Source: Palsa-189 sp963803735 (lineage in GTDB: Bacteria; Acidobacteriota; Terriglobia; Acidiferrales; UBA7541). From it: a DNA stretch of 64,000 nt. The position numbers and the translations under genes were made by a program. Positions 1 to 9,423 of this stretch are shown piece after piece. The notes below the pieces were generated by a model. That model was not told the DNA's origin. It searched no databases and saw nothing but the letters and a program-made list of their open reading frames with translations. Where the stretch lies: NCBI GenBank assembly GCA_963803735.1, contig CAWDNV010000016.1:62001-126000 (forward strand). The letters run 5' to 3'. Position 1 is the stretch's first letter. Each line of letters starts with the position of its first letter.

Positions 1-806
1 TCCACCAGGCGCAGCCAGTTCCCCTGATTCGCGGCACCCACGGTAATCCAGCCGTCCGAGGTTGGAAAGGCCTGGTAGGGCGCATTCAACGGGTGCGCAG
101 TGCCCATCGGGCCCGGCGCTCGGCCGGTCGCGAAACACATGGCCGAATGCCAGTAGGTTTGAATAATCCCAGCCTCGAAGAGCGAAGTATCCACCATTTG
201 TCCTTGTCCGCTCGACTCGCGAGCGTGCAAGGCAGCGAGTATGCCGACGCAAGCGAGAATGCCCGCCGTAATATCCGTAACGGGTGCTCCTACTTTTACG
301 GGCGGATGTCCTGGGCCTTCTCCGGTGATGCTCATCAAACCGCTCATGCCCTGGGCCACCAGATCGAATCCGCCGCGATCGGCATAGGGCCCTGTCCGGC
401 CAAAACCCGAAATCGCGCAATAGATCAGCCTCGGGTTCAACGCGTGCAGGGCATCATAGCCCAAGCCCATTCTTTCCATCGTGCCGCGGCGGAAGTTTTC
501 GATCAGCACGTCAGCATTTTTCAGCAGACGAGAGAGGACGTTGCGCCCGCCTTCCGTTCTCAGGTCCAAAGCAATTCCGCGCTTGTTGCGATTCATCATC
601 AGAAACGCCGCAGATTGGTCGGCGATGGTGGGCGGTACCATGCGGCGGGAGTCGTCGCCATCCGGCATTCTCTCAACCTTAATGACGTCGGCTCCCATGT
701 CCGCCAGCAACATGGAACAGGCAGGTCCTGCCATGATGTGCGAGAGATCGATCACCTTCACATCCTTAAGCGGGCCTGTTGTTCTCCGTTCAGTGAATTT
801 GTCCAT
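1..806 (-). CDS. CaiB/BaiF family CoA-transferase (3' end beyond window)
   Basis: Class III CoA-transferase, which moves CoA between carboxylic acids in the cytoplasm. The reverse strand reads from an ATG at 806 and stays open to the window edge, giving about 268 of the usual 380-400 residues. The N-terminal hallmark PLKDVKVIDLSHIMAGP, then LLADMGADVIKVE and NKRGIALDL, are typical. The family's catalytic aspartate is expected in APVTDITAG (about residue 178), and it is present. GAGAAAGG lies 8 bases before the ATG. The true substrate cannot be told from sequence; formyl-CoA, carnitine and alpha-methylacyl-CoA enzymes share this fold. The family is clear, the acceptor unknown. Confidence 0.92.
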   Translation of the reverse strand, partial: MDKFTERRTTGPLKDVKVIDLSHIMAGPACSMLLADMGADVIKVERMPDGDDSRRMVPPTIADQSAAFLMMNRNKRGIALDLRTEGGRNVLSRLLKNADVLIENFRRGTMERMGLGYDALHALNPRLIYCAISGFGRTGPYADRGGFDLVAQGMSGLMSITGEGPGHPPVKVGAPVTDITAGILACVGILAALHARESSGQGQMVDTSLFEAGIIQTYWHSAMCFATGRAPGPMGTAHPLNAPYQAFPTSDGWITVGAANQGNWLRLV

Positions 807-1064
807 CACTAAAGCCTTTCTCGGTTTTGCCTGTTTGAAATAGATAACATGATGGCGGCTAGTGGGCGGTCGCGATTTCAAGGGCTCCGAAACTTCTGTA
901 GCAATGGACTTGAACAGTAATATACATCCGTGCCTAAAGTGTGCGATCCAAACAGGGGCACCCAAGAGACGACCTGAAGTTTCCAGACGTTCAGTTTGCA
1001 ATGGAACACGATGAGAGATCAGGACGCCCTCATGCCGTCTCGATCTCGCGGAATGATTTTGGCG

Positions 1065-1583
1065 TCACTTATCTTGCAGGGCGGCAGAGCGGCTCCCGGG
1101 CAGGCCGACAGCCATCCAGGCTGCTTCGCGCCACTTGCCCTGCTCCTTGGTCCATATTGTCATGACTAGATTATTGACGTCGGCGATCTTGCCGCTGTTA
1201 TCCGCGCGCAGGTGCATATGCTCCTCGATAATTGCAGTGGCACCATAGGAACGGACGTGAACGTCGGACAGATCGAGAGCCAAAAACTTGTGCGCTCCGC
1301 TTCCAACGCCCCTCAGATATTCGGCCTTATGCTCCACCATGCCATTGGCGTGGATATGCGTGAAATCCGGGGTTTCGCAATGGTCCATCGCTGCCACATC
1401 TCCCCGCAATTCGGCGTCGTTGCATTCTGCGTTCATTTTGAGCACTTCTTGATCGGCCTCGGCTTTGCCGTCCGCGGGCGGAATTGCAGCCAGTGCACGG
1501 CCGGCCCGCCCCGCAAACAACAATCCCCCTACGAACAAGAAAGCGGAGCTGAGGGCACACAACAGAACGCGATTCTGTGACAT
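1065..1583 (-). CDS. Secreted NTF2-like (DUF4440/SnoaL-type) protein
   Basis: About 172 residues. The ATG at 1583 is preferred over an upstream in-frame start at 1616 because GGAG sits 7 bases before it and the protein then begins with a clean signal peptide (SQNRVLLCALSSAFLFVGG). The body has the order expected of NTF2-like folds: an initial helix (LKMNAECNDAELRGDVAAMD), a middle FTHIHANGMV segment and a C-terminal TIWTKEQGKWREAAWMAV strand pair typical of DUF4440. This family usually has unknown or accessory ligand-binding roles. It stands alone, facing the GH13 gene divergently across about 130 bases. Confidence 0.75.
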   Translation of the reverse strand: MSQNRVLLCALSSAFLFVGGLLFAGRAGRALAAIPPADGKAEADQEVLKMNAECNDAELRGDVAAMDHCETPDFTHIHANGMVEHKAEYLRGVGSGAHKFLALDLSDVHVRSYGATAIIEEHMHLRADNSGKIADVNNLVMTIWTKEQGKWREAAWMAVGLPGSRSAALQDK

Positions 1584-1711
1584 GTTTGTTCTCCTTGAGC
1601 AGAGATTGTAAACCACAAGCGATTCCTGGAAGGCATCGTTTCAAGGTAGCATTTAGCCGCATTCGTTTTTCCGTTGCTTCGCTCAATGGAAGCGCCGGGA
1701 GGTAACCGGGG

Positions 1712-3709
1712 ATGATTTCGCAGAAGAATATCTCGCCGAATACTCCCATGGGTGCAAACCTGGTCAGTGGAGGTGGCGCGACTTTTCGCGCCTGGGCCCC
1801 GCTGGCTGCGGCTGTATATCTCAACGGCACTTTCGGCGGCACGCCACGAACAGGACAGACCGACGATCTGCTGCTTGCGAAGGATGCCAATGGATATTGG
1901 ACAGGCTTTGTGGACGCGGCGGGCGAAGGCGATCTTTACCGTTTCTGGGTTGTGGGACCAACTACGGGACCAGGATTTCCCGGATCGAACGGGTACAAGC
2001 GCGACCCCTATGCGCGGGAACTCGCGAACGCTGCATCATTCCCCAACTGCAGCTGCCTGATCCGCTCAGCCACAGCATACCCCTGGCACGATTCGGGATT
2101 CGTCACGCCCGATTTCAGCAACATGATCATTTATCAGCTCCACATCGGGACGTATGACCCGGCCGCGCCAGAAGTAGCGTCAACCTTTCTTGACGTGATT
2201 ACAAAAATTCCCTACCTAGTCGCGCTCGGCATCAATGTGCTGCAGCCGCTGCCGGTGGACGAGGTCGAGACAGACCCATCGATGGGCTACGATGGCGCCG
2301 ATTTATTCTCGCCGGATTTTCCCTATGTCGTCACCGATCCAGCAACGTTGAATGGATACCTCGCCACCATCAATGGCTTGCTTGCGGCGAAAGGCCTTTC
2401 CCCGTTGGCTTTGCAGGACATTACCCCTGGTCCTGCTCAGCTCAAAGCACTCGTGGATCTGTGCCATGTCTACGGCATCGCCATGGTCTTCGACGTGGTC
2501 TACAACCACGCCGGCGGGTTTACGGTCAACGGCAAGCTGGATGATAACTGTATCTATTACTGGGATCGTGCCCACGACGTAGGAAACAACAACGACAGTT
2601 TATATTTCACCGACCAAGACCGCGGAACGGGCGGGCTCTCCTTTGCCCTCTGGAAAAATGACGTATGTCAATTTCTTATCAATAATGCTCTGTATTACAT
2701 CAATGAGTTCCACGCAGACGGATTCCGTTATGACGAAATCAGTGATCTGATTTCAATGAATCTGGATTCGGGCTGGAGCTTTTGCCGCAATCTTACAGAT
2801 ACTCTTCGCTACGTAAAGCCCCGCCTATTGCAAAACGCCGAGTTCTGGCCCTGGGAGGCCGGTGATTATCCAAAAGAGACCCAAACGATGGTGACGCCTA
2901 CCGGCGCCGGAGGAGCAGGATTCGATGTGGTGCAGCACGATGGGCTGCGCAGTGCAATTCGGGGCGCCGTGGAGGCAGCTTCGTTTGGGCAGAGCGCCGC
3001 AGTCAATTTCGATGCGATCACGGCTAATCTCTATCCGCAGGGATTTGTTCATGCATGGCAGGCGGTGCCTTGCGTGGAGAATCACGACATCGTCAAAGTG
3101 GGCAGGGATCTGCGCATTCCCGCTTTGGCCGATGGCTCGAATCACCGATCCTGGTATGCGCGGAGCCGTTCGCGGTTCGCCACCGGCCTGCTCCTTACCG
3201 CTCCCGGGATCCCACAAATCTTCATGGGACAAGAGTTCCTGGAGGACAAGCAGTGGAGTTCGGATCCGGGTGCGCCGAACCTGATTTGGTGGCCCGGCTT
3301 GAATGCCAGAGGCGATCGGGCCATGGTGGACCATCTGCGATTCACGCAGGACCTCGTTCGACTGAGGTGGACCTATCCCGCTTTGCGCGGAGATAACGTG
3401 AATCCGTTCCACGTTCACAACCAGAATCGTGTGATTGCACTTCACCGATGGCTAGACGGTACCGGGCAGGACGTGATTGTGGTCGCTACTCTGGCTGAAA
3501 GTACCTGGTATGACTATGGTATTGGCTTCCCATTTGGAGGGTCATGGCGGGAAGTTTTCAATAGCGATGTTTATGACAATTGGGTTAACCCGATTGTCGC
3601 TGGCAACGGAGGAGGTATCGCTGCGTCCGGTCCTCCGATGCACGGCTTTCAAGCTTCGGCAAATATTGTTATCCCTGCGAATGGAGTAGTCGTATTCGCG
3701 CGGTCGTAA
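1712..3709 (+). CDS. GH13-family alpha-glucan hydrolase or transferase
   Basis: 665 residues. An N-terminal CBM48/E-set-like part (ATFRAWAPLAAAVYLNGTFGG, split here by family knowledge at about residues 20-110) precedes a GH13 barrel. The four conserved regions are visible: DVVYNHAGG (about 261), the nucleophile region DGFRYDEI (Asp near 340), the acid/base region QNAEFWP (Glu near 375) and ENHDIV (about 457). Overall order resembles branching enzymes and maltooligosyltrehalose trehalohydrolase-type proteins. No signal peptide is seen, so a cytoplasmic role in glycogen or trehalose metabolism is likely, but no neighbouring gene belongs to that pathway. Exact specificity cannot be assigned. 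Confidence 0.9.
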   Translation: MISQKNISPNTPMGANLVSGGGATFRAWAPLAAAVYLNGTFGGTPRTGQTDDLLLAKDANGYWTGFVDAAGEGDLYRFWVVGPTTGPGFPGSNGYKRDPYARELANAASFPNCSCLIRSATAYPWHDSGFVTPDFSNMIIYQLHIGTYDPAAPEVASTFLDVITKIPYLVALGINVLQPLPVDEVETDPSMGYDGADLFSPDFPYVVTDPATLNGYLATINGLLAAKGLSPLALQDITPGPAQLKALVDLCHVYGIAMVFDVVYNHAGGFTVNGKLDDNCIYYWDRAHDVGNNNDSLYFTDQDRGTGGLSFALWKNDVCQFLINNALYYINEFHADGFRYDEISDLISMNLDSGWSFCRNLTDTLRYVKPRLLQNAEFWPWEAGDYPKETQTMVTPTGAGGAGFDVVQHDGLRSAIRGAVEAASFGQSAAVNFDAITANLYPQGFVHAWQAVPCVENHDIVKVGRDLRIPALADGSNHRSWYARSRSRFATGLLLTAPGIPQIFMGQEFLEDKQWSSDPGAPNLIWWPGLNARGDRAMVDHLRFTQDLVRLRWTYPALRGDNVNPFHVHNQNRVIALHRWLDGTGQDVIVVATLAESTWYDYGIGFPFGGSWREVFNSDVYDNWVNPIVAGNGGGIAASGPPMHGFQASANIVIPANGVVVFARS

Positions 3710-3751
3710 CTTGAGCAGCGCGAAGTAACCAGCGCGATCTGCAGCAGGATA

Positions 3752-4258
3752 CTAGGGCATGACCGCAGCTCGCTGAGATAGAAGATATGCAGTGCGCTCG
3801 TTTGGCGTGGGCGATTCCTGGGTAACTGACTTCTGCAAGGGCGAGGCCTCATACTTTAAGTAGGAATACGAAGGCCGGCCATCTTGCGCCGACCCGACAG
3901 TCACGAATTCCACCGACTTCACCGCCTCGGGAATCTTCGCTCCAAACCAGCGAGGATCTTCCTGCTGAGTCCACGTAACGAGCGAGAGTTGCGAGCCGGC
4001 GGGATAGTCGTGCTGCGAATGAGTTCTGACATATCCCACGGCAATGTCATTGCCGTAGAGCGTGGACATCGTCGAATCCGTTCGGACGATCATGGAAGTA
4101 ATAACCTTCCATTGCAGAGGGTTTGCCGGCAAGGTACCGACAAGAGATGCGCTCTGATTAAACGTTGCCGAGATTCTCGGCTCGTCACCAGAGCACCCCA
4201 AAATGCTGAGCGGAAGAATAAAGCTGAGAAGGCAAAACATTTTCGCTGACAGTATCAT
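3752..4258 (-). CDS. Cytochrome P460-like lipoprotein
   Basis: 168 residues with a lipoprotein signal (FILPLSILGC, lipobox cysteine near 22). The body carries P460-domain features: WKVITSMIVRTDSTMSTLYG, GNDIAVGYVRTH and LVTWTQQEDPRWFGAKIP. These match, part by part, the C-terminal domain of the upstream neighbour. P460 domains bind an unusual cross-linked c-type haem, but no CxxCH motif is seen in this short protein, so haem attachment is uncertain. Its ATG overlaps the stop of the upstream gene by 4 bases (ATGA), implying translational coupling. Likely periplasmic redox function. Confidence 0.7.
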   Translation of the reverse strand: MILSAKMFCLLSFILPLSILGCSGDEPRISATFNQSASLVGTLPANPLQWKVITSMIVRTDSTMSTLYGNDIAVGYVRTHSQHDYPAGSQLSLVTWTQQEDPRWFGAKIPEAVKSVEFVTVGSAQDGRPSYSYLKYEASPLQKSVTQESPTPNERTAYLLSQRAAVMP

Positions 4259-5211
4259 TGCTGACCTCGGATCGGCTCGGTGAAAACATAGTCGGTATCC
4301 CGCAAGGGGTTATGGCAGCCGACGCATTCGTTCGTGAACGCAGCGCTTTCCCCATATGGTTTCAGGTCAGCGCCCCGCCATCTCGCCCAACCCCAACCCA
4401 ACGTATCCCTATATTTTTTGCTGTCTCGAATCATGAACTCGACCTGAAAGAATGCTCCTGGCCGGACGAATCCTTGTTGGTCTGCCCGTTGGACCCACGC
4501 GACCTTGGCAAAGGCAGTTCCGTCCGGCCAGGGATTGATGTGATTTTCTGCGATGGCTTTGACAGCGACTTCGTTGCCAAGAATTTCCCTCATTGTGCCG
4601 TTGTCGGATCGTTCCGTGCTGCTGATAGTTTTCCAGTTCTTATAGTCGGGGATAAAGGAGATACCGTTGGGCGCGGGTTGCGGGACCGGATTTACGATCT
4701 CGCCCCGAATCCATTTGTCGGACTGTGCGTCTGCGAAAGCGATTACCTCCGGCGTAGCTGTTGTGCTGGGTTCAAGGGATCTCAGGTAGTCCTTCAAGAC
4801 GGCCAACTGAGTGGGTGTAATTGACGATTCCGGATGGAGGCGCTTGTAGTCAGGCAGAGGCATTGCTCCCAATTCGATCTGACTTACGGCCTCAAACAGG
4901 TATCCGTGTTGCTGTGCGAGAGGAAGCACGGTGATTTCCGAAAAATTCAGGTGCCTTCTGCCCGACGTGACGTCCTTGACCACAAGCCAGTAGGCCGGTA
5001 CTGGGAGATCAAACCAGGAGAGTTTGGTTTCGTTCGAGTGGCAGTTGTAGCAGGACGTTCTTAAGATTTGCTTTACCTCGAGAGGCGCTTGCAACTCGGC
5101 CGTGGCCGGAGGATCGGCTAACTTGGGACGGATGAATTGGATCCCTGCAAAGGCAATACATCCGACCACCACGAGCCATCGGAATGCTTTCAATTTAGTT
5201 CGCCATTCCAT
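4255..5211 (-). CDS. Haem-binding domain plus cytochrome P460 fusion protein
   Basis: 318 residues: an N-terminal membrane anchor (WLVVVGCIAFAGIQFI), a haem-binding domain with CYNCH followed by SNETKLSWFDLPVPAYWLV and HLNFSEI, typical of the Haem_bd family, then a P460-like domain (TMREILGNEVAVKAI, WPDGTAFAKVAWVQ) that ends with a second CxxCH, CVGCH. Two c-type haems are therefore expected, facing the periplasm. A GGAG motif lies upstream of the ATG at 5211. It forms a two-gene operon with the P460 lipoprotein. The natural substrate of such P460 fusions is not established; hydroxylamine or NO chemistry is known only for the better-studied P460 enzymes. Confidence 0.82.
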   Translation of the reverse strand: MEWRTKLKAFRWLVVVGCIAFAGIQFIRPKLADPPATAELQAPLEVKQILRTSCYNCHSNETKLSWFDLPVPAYWLVVKDVTSGRRHLNFSEITVLPLAQQHGYLFEAVSQIELGAMPLPDYKRLHPESSITPTQLAVLKDYLRSLEPSTTATPEVIAFADAQSDKWIRGEIVNPVPQPAPNGISFIPDYKNWKTISSTERSDNGTMREILGNEVAVKAIAENHINPWPDGTAFAKVAWVQRADQQGFVRPGAFFQVEFMIRDSKKYRDTLGWGWARWRGADLKPYGESAAFTNECVGCHNPLRDTDYVFTEPIRGQQ

Positions 5212-5397
5212 CGAGATGCCGCTCCTTGAAGCCGAGAGGCACTTTATTTCGAACGCGTGAGAACCGATAACGCCGGTTCACCAAATCGCGCACAGGAACT
5301 CAAATACGCCACCGAACTTTTCATGGGTGTCTCAAACAAATTGTAATGATGCTTTAGATGATTTCGTAATTCTTCGCGTCACATACATAATGGTTTT

Positions 5398-6609
5398 GTG
5401 AAAAGATCCGGCACTGCCGATCTGCCTCTGCACGGTGGCCGCGTTCCTGCGTGGCTCGCGGAACGCATGACCCTGCTCGGAACGGGCATAGCCGAACACA
5501 TCGTATTAACGTACGGACCGTCTGAATTTCTTTCCCGGCTTAGCGATCCCTTCTGGTTCCAAGCTCTCGGATGTGTAATGGGCATGGACTGGCACTCCTC
5601 TGGGATAACGACTTCGGTGATGGGAGCTCTGAAACGAGGGCTGAATCCGCATTTCTCGGAACTGGGAATAGCCGTATGCGGAGGGCGCGGCCGGCATTCG
5701 ATTCGCACGCCAGATGAGCTTCGTAGCCTTGGAATGCGCACAGGGCTAAACGGCGACGAACTGGCGCGTACAAGCCGCTTGACGGCGCGAGTCGACAACA
5801 ACGCCATTGCCGACGGTTTTCAGTTGTACCTGCATTCGTTCGTGGTTTTGCGATCCGGTGCGTGGGCCGTCGTCCAACAAGGCATGAACCCTATTTGCAG
5901 CATGGCACGGCGTTATCACTGGCATTCCGCAACCGTGCGCGATTTTACTTGTGAGCCTCACAGCGCGATCGTGGGAGAACATCAAGGCACAATTCTGAAC
6001 CTCGTCGACAGCCGGGCATCACGCGCTCAGGACGCGCTGCTCGAAATTGCCCATCAGCCAGTTGCCAATTCCCTGACCCAATTCCGAAGATTGACGATGC
6101 CGGCGCACCACGACGTGCGTGCCACGGATGTTGATTTGAGCCGGCTGGGCTCCGTCCTCGCGGTCGCTCACGATCAAGAGTTGCGGGACTTCGCTTCACT
6201 TTTACTTGTAGAAGGTCTTGGGCCGCGGACGCTTCAATCGCTCGCTCTTGTTGCAGAAGTCGTTCACGGCGCACCGACACGCTTTTCCGATCCGGCGCGG
6301 TTTTCCTTCGCTCACGGCGGAAAGGACGGGCATCCGTTTCCGGTGACGCTGAAAACATATGATGAAACTTTGGGCTTCCTGCGGCGGTCGCTTCAGGATG
6401 CGCGCATTGGCGATCAAGAGAAAATCGATGGTTTCCGCCGTCTCGACAGGCTGACGCGCACCGTCGAGCAACAGTTGAATGCTGTTGCCGATTTTGACGC
6501 GATCGTAACTCACGAGCGTTCCATTTCTCCGTCCGTGCGTGGCCGCTCGGTCGGGCGACGCGGCTCCTCACACCTGCGCGCGGAACAGTTGGACTTCGCT
6601 TTCGGGTGA
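5398..6609 (+). CDS. DUF763 family protein
   Basis: 403 residues starting at a GTG. The N-terminus SGTADLPLHGGRVPAWLAERM and the blocks GMDWHSSGITTSVMGALK, DGFQLYLHSF, WAVVQQGMNP and ARRYHWHS are characteristic of DUF763, a family of unknown function found in archaea and thermophilic and soil bacteria. A C-terminal helical part contains LLLVEGLGPRTLQSLALVAE, which resembles a helix-hairpin-helix-like DNA-binding turn and could suggest nucleic-acid work; that is inference. No strong ribosome binding site is visible, so the start could be a few codons off. Transcribed divergently from the haem/P460 genes. Confidence 0.85.
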   Translation: MKRSGTADLPLHGGRVPAWLAERMTLLGTGIAEHIVLTYGPSEFLSRLSDPFWFQALGCVMGMDWHSSGITTSVMGALKRGLNPHFSELGIAVCGGRGRHSIRTPDELRSLGMRTGLNGDELARTSRLTARVDNNAIADGFQLYLHSFVVLRSGAWAVVQQGMNPICSMARRYHWHSATVRDFTCEPHSAIVGEHQGTILNLVDSRASRAQDALLEIAHQPVANSLTQFRRLTMPAHHDVRATDVDLSRLGSVLAVAHDQELRDFASLLLVEGLGPRTLQSLALVAEVVHGAPTRFSDPARFSFAHGGKDGHPFPVTLKTYDETLGFLRRSLQDARIGDQEKIDGFRRLDRLTRTVEQQLNAVADFDAIVTHERSISPSVRGRSVGRRGSSHLRAEQLDFAFG

Positions 6610-6631
6610 TTATTCGGTTTTGCGTGATTAC

Positions 6632-7258
6632 CTAATAAGTGGCAGAAAGCTCACCGTGGGCACGTTTATTCAAAGTCCTAAAGGTGACTGAGTACCGTAG
6701 CGTTTTGACCGGGGGAATGCTGTGCTGATAACCCCAACGGGCAACGCCACGCATCGCGTATACGGAGCGCGGCTCAAGAGTGAGTGCCACAATGCGGCCT
6801 TTCTGCTTATAAGGCCTCAGCCTCATCCTGCAACTGCTTGCTAACGACACTCCGATGATGAGGTCAAATTGAGGAACATCCCGGTGCCAGCCAATCGGGG
6901 CACTGGGTGGATATTCGGTAATCACTGCCTCGACAATTTCGTGTGTTGCCACGCCGGCCCATTTGGCGGCCTTCTCTCGAAGATAATGCAGAAATTCTGG
7001 AATAGCCTTGGTGCTGCTCGCCTTTCGGGTACTGAAATCATATTCAAAGCCGTACTCTACAATGCGGCGCTTTGCGACGTAGCCTTGAAAATTGAAGGAC
7101 GTAAAATTCAACTTTTGGAAGCGTTCGCGAAGATCGCTCTCTTCTTTTTCGCTTAGGAATTCTTGCTGGTATTGGAAGCCGGATGGAACTTCGGCCGGTT
7201 CCGGACTTTTTTTGATGCCGCCCGGAAACAGTTCCAGTTCAGCCATGCGCTTGCGCAT
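6632..7258 (-). CDS. AlkB-like Fe(II)/2-oxoglutarate dioxygenase
   Basis: 208 residues matching AlkB-type oxidative demethylases that repair alkylated bases. Visible iron ligands are the HRD motif in GWHRDVPQFDLIIGVSL and the downstream His in ARWGYQHSIPP; the 2-oxoglutarate binding RYSVTFR lies near the C-terminus. The pattern YPPSAPIGWHRD is typical of the bacterial AlkB subgroup that also includes plant-like and ALKBH2/3-like members. Ends 22 bases from the convergent DUF763 gene. Cytoplasmic. Substrate (DNA, RNA or protein) is not determined by sequence. Confidence 0.87.
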   Translation of the reverse strand: MRKRMAELELFPGGIKKSPEPAEVPSGFQYQQEFLSEKEESDLRERFQKLNFTSFNFQGYVAKRRIVEYGFEYDFSTRKASSTKAIPEFLHYLREKAAKWAGVATHEIVEAVITEYPPSAPIGWHRDVPQFDLIIGVSLASSCRMRLRPYKQKGRIVALTLEPRSVYAMRGVARWGYQHSIPPVKTLRYSVTFRTLNKRAHGELSATY

Positions 7259-7553
7259 CAGTTACTCGCAAATACTCTTGAAGTCTCGTCGAGGTGGTAT
7301 CTTCAAGCTCACGTAGAATCATTCTTTTGATGGTCGGCTTGTACTGTTTTGGTCCATGGCTGGAGCTTTTCTCGTGCAGTGAAGTTTAGAATGCTTTCGC
7401 ATTAATTCCGCTTTGGGTAGCACCGGTTGGACCTATTTTGTCGGTACGGTCTGCAGACCAGCGATCCGGGGGGAGCAAGCAGTGCCTCTTGATGGAATCC
7501 AAATTAGGCCGAGAAAACCTGTCAGTCGTCGAGATTACAATTTCTGGGCAAGT

Positions 7554-8723
7554 TTACCAGCTTCCCCACGGGTTCGCGAACCTCTGGTCATGAATGACTT
7601 CGTCGTCAGTCAAAGATTCCAAGAACGCGATTAGATCGGCTCGTTCCTGAGCCGACAATTTAAAGCCGCGGATGAGAGGGTCCTTGTTTGGATTGTGAAA
7701 ACCTTCGCCGGCATTGGGCCAGCCGACAATGGTGCGTCCCCCTGCGGAATAATGATCGAGCACATCATTGAGGGTTTTCGCGCTGCCGTCGTGCATGTAC
7801 GGCGCAGTGAGGGCGATGTTGCGCAGAGTGGGCGCTTTGAACTTGCCGACATCTTCCTGTTTTGACGTGTACTCGTAAATTCCCAAATTGGGTGCGGGAT
7901 ATGACATTGCCCCGGCAATGTTATACAGGCCGGTGTTATGAAAATGAATCTGGCCACTGCGCCTTCCGTCGAAATCCGTGGCATCGCTGAAGTTAAATCC
8001 GCCATGACATCGAAAGCAAGATAACGGCTCGCTGAAAAATAAAACCTCTCCCCGTTTCGCTGAATCCGAGATCGCCTTATCGTCGCTTCTGTAGTGGTAC
8101 CGGTCATACGGAGAACTGGCTGAAATAATCGTCCGCTCAAATGAGGCGATCGCCTTGGTGACGTTTTGGATCGTGAACGGATCTGGGTCTCCTGGAAATG
8201 CTGCGGGAAATGTTATGCGATATAGAGAGTCTGAGCGGAGCACGTCGAGGAACGCCTCGCCATTCCCTCTCAGACCAAGTTCGACGGGATGATCACCGAA
8301 CATCGGGGTTAGGGCTTGATGTTCCAAGCTATGTTCGTCTGGGTTGCTCCACGTCAGGGCTGCGCTATACGCTACATTGACGAGGCTCATGGCGCCGCGT
8401 GGATGCAACTTGCCGGTCGAGCCTACCGCCTGGGCCTTGCCATCCGTGAAGGCAAGCGCTTGTCGATGACAAGTAGCACACGACTCAGTTCCATTCCCTG
8501 ACATGCGCTGGTCGTAGAACAGAAACGCGCCCAGGTAGACCTTGGCGGGCGTCATGGGATTGTCGGCGGGAACTCTTGGCTTTGGGAAGCCTTTCGGCAG
8601 CTTCCATTGATATTCATCTGCGCCGACTCGAGCGTCCGCTGTCTGCGGAGCCGCAAAACTCACGGAGCTAACGACGCACGCCGCCGCAATTGCCAGTAGG
8701 ACAAGGAAACAGAGCTTATTCAC
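7554..8723 (-). CDS. MauG/cytochrome c peroxidase-like dihaem protein
   Basis: 389 residues with a Sec signal peptide (LCFLVLLAIAAACVVSSVSFA) and two c-haem motifs, CATCH (about residue 80) and CFRCH (about 240), spaced as in the cytochrome c peroxidase/MauG superfamily. Other family blocks are YLGAFLFYDQRMSGNGT, PRGAMSLVNVAYS and KAPTLRNIALTAPYMHDGS. Periplasmic; reduces peroxide or carries out a protein modification in specialised members. Starts at GTG 10 bases after the upstream molybdopterin-fold gene, so the two are probably co-transcribed as the tail of the molybdate operon. Confidence 0.88.
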   Translation of the reverse strand: MNKLCFLVLLAIAAACVVSSVSFAAPQTADARVGADEYQWKLPKGFPKPRVPADNPMTPAKVYLGAFLFYDQRMSGNGTESCATCHRQALAFTDGKAQAVGSTGKLHPRGAMSLVNVAYSAALTWSNPDEHSLEHQALTPMFGDHPVELGLRGNGEAFLDVLRSDSLYRITFPAAFPGDPDPFTIQNVTKAIASFERTIISASSPYDRYHYRSDDKAISDSAKRGEVLFFSEPLSCFRCHGGFNFSDATDFDGRRSGQIHFHNTGLYNIAGAMSYPAPNLGIYEYTSKQEDVGKFKAPTLRNIALTAPYMHDGSAKTLNDVLDHYSAGGRTIVGWPNAGEGFHNPNKDPLIRGFKLSAQERADLIAFLESLTDDEVIHDQRFANPWGSW

Positions 8724-8733
8724 GGTGCGACCA

Positions 8734-9240
8734 TCATTTTCGGAGCTTAATCACTTCCAATTTTTCGAGCATGCGCACGGATCGCGCGCCTTCCTTATCC
8801 GCAGGAATCACCAATCGGACAGGGCCCTGATATTCAAATAGCGGCTTGCTGTCGCGCTTGTCAGCTACGATCACTCGAGTTCCGCCCAAGTCGGGATCGA
8901 GTTCACCGAGGCTGAAGACCACTGCGTACCCATCTTTCGCTTCGGCGAGGACATACCCCGCCAAGGCCTTGCCCCGCATCTGTCGCCCAAACGGAATGCC
9001 CGCCTTCTTAAGGATCTCTTGAAGGGCGACGCCCTCGTAGGTGGTTTTCACGCCGTCTTGTTCGGTCACCTCGGCTTGTTGGCGCGGCATGGCTGCGAGG
9101 TCGGTCGCGCTTAACGCCAAAGGGGTCGGAACATCTCCCATCACCGCAAGTTTTGGTTCTTGCGCCGATTGTCCTGACATCTGGAGAGCAGAAAGTAGTA
9201 ACGCGGCGATACTGAGAGAAACCCGCTGTCGTTGTTTCAT
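8734..9240 (-). CDS. Periplasmic molybdopterin-oxidoreductase-fold protein (SUOX-like)
   Basis: 168 residues from ATG 9240, chosen because it gives a signal peptide (RQRVSLSIAALLLSALQMSG). The domain resembles the oxidoreductase molybdopterin-binding fold: LSATDLAAMPRQQ, YEGVALQEILKKAG, KDGYAVVFSLGELDP, LVIPADKEGARSVR. No cysteine is present in the mature part, so the usual molybdenum thiolate ligand of sulfite oxidases is missing; cofactor binding is therefore uncertain. Lies between the molbindin gene and the dihaem peroxidase on the same strand, which supports a molybdenum-related or electron-transfer role. Confidence 0.78.
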   Translation of the reverse strand: MKQRQRVSLSIAALLLSALQMSGQSAQEPKLAVMGDVPTPLALSATDLAAMPRQQAEVTEQDGVKTTYEGVALQEILKKAGIPFGRQMRGKALAGYVLAEAKDGYAVVFSLGELDPDLGGTRVIVADKRDSKPLFEYQGPVRLVIPADKEGARSVRMLEKLEVIKLRK

Positions 9241-9423
9241 AGGTTGCAGTGTCGTGTAGAACTTACGTCGCGTCAACAGCGAGGTTATTGCAGCGGTACT
9301 GGCCACTGCTACGACGGCCCTGGAGGACCCCCTTAGCGGAGTCCGCGATGCGGACTGCTGTTTATCCTGCCCGCCGTCGATCGGGAGTTCAACGCAAATA
9401 CATTGAGGTAGCTTCAGTTAGTG

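Noticed and set aside
93..812. 239-codon plus-strand frame at the left edge
   Set aside because: Opposite the clear CaiB/BaiF coding sequence; shadow.
2825..3445. 206-codon minus-strand frame inside the GH13 gene
   Set aside because: Lies opposite conserved GH13 motifs; a shadow of that gene.
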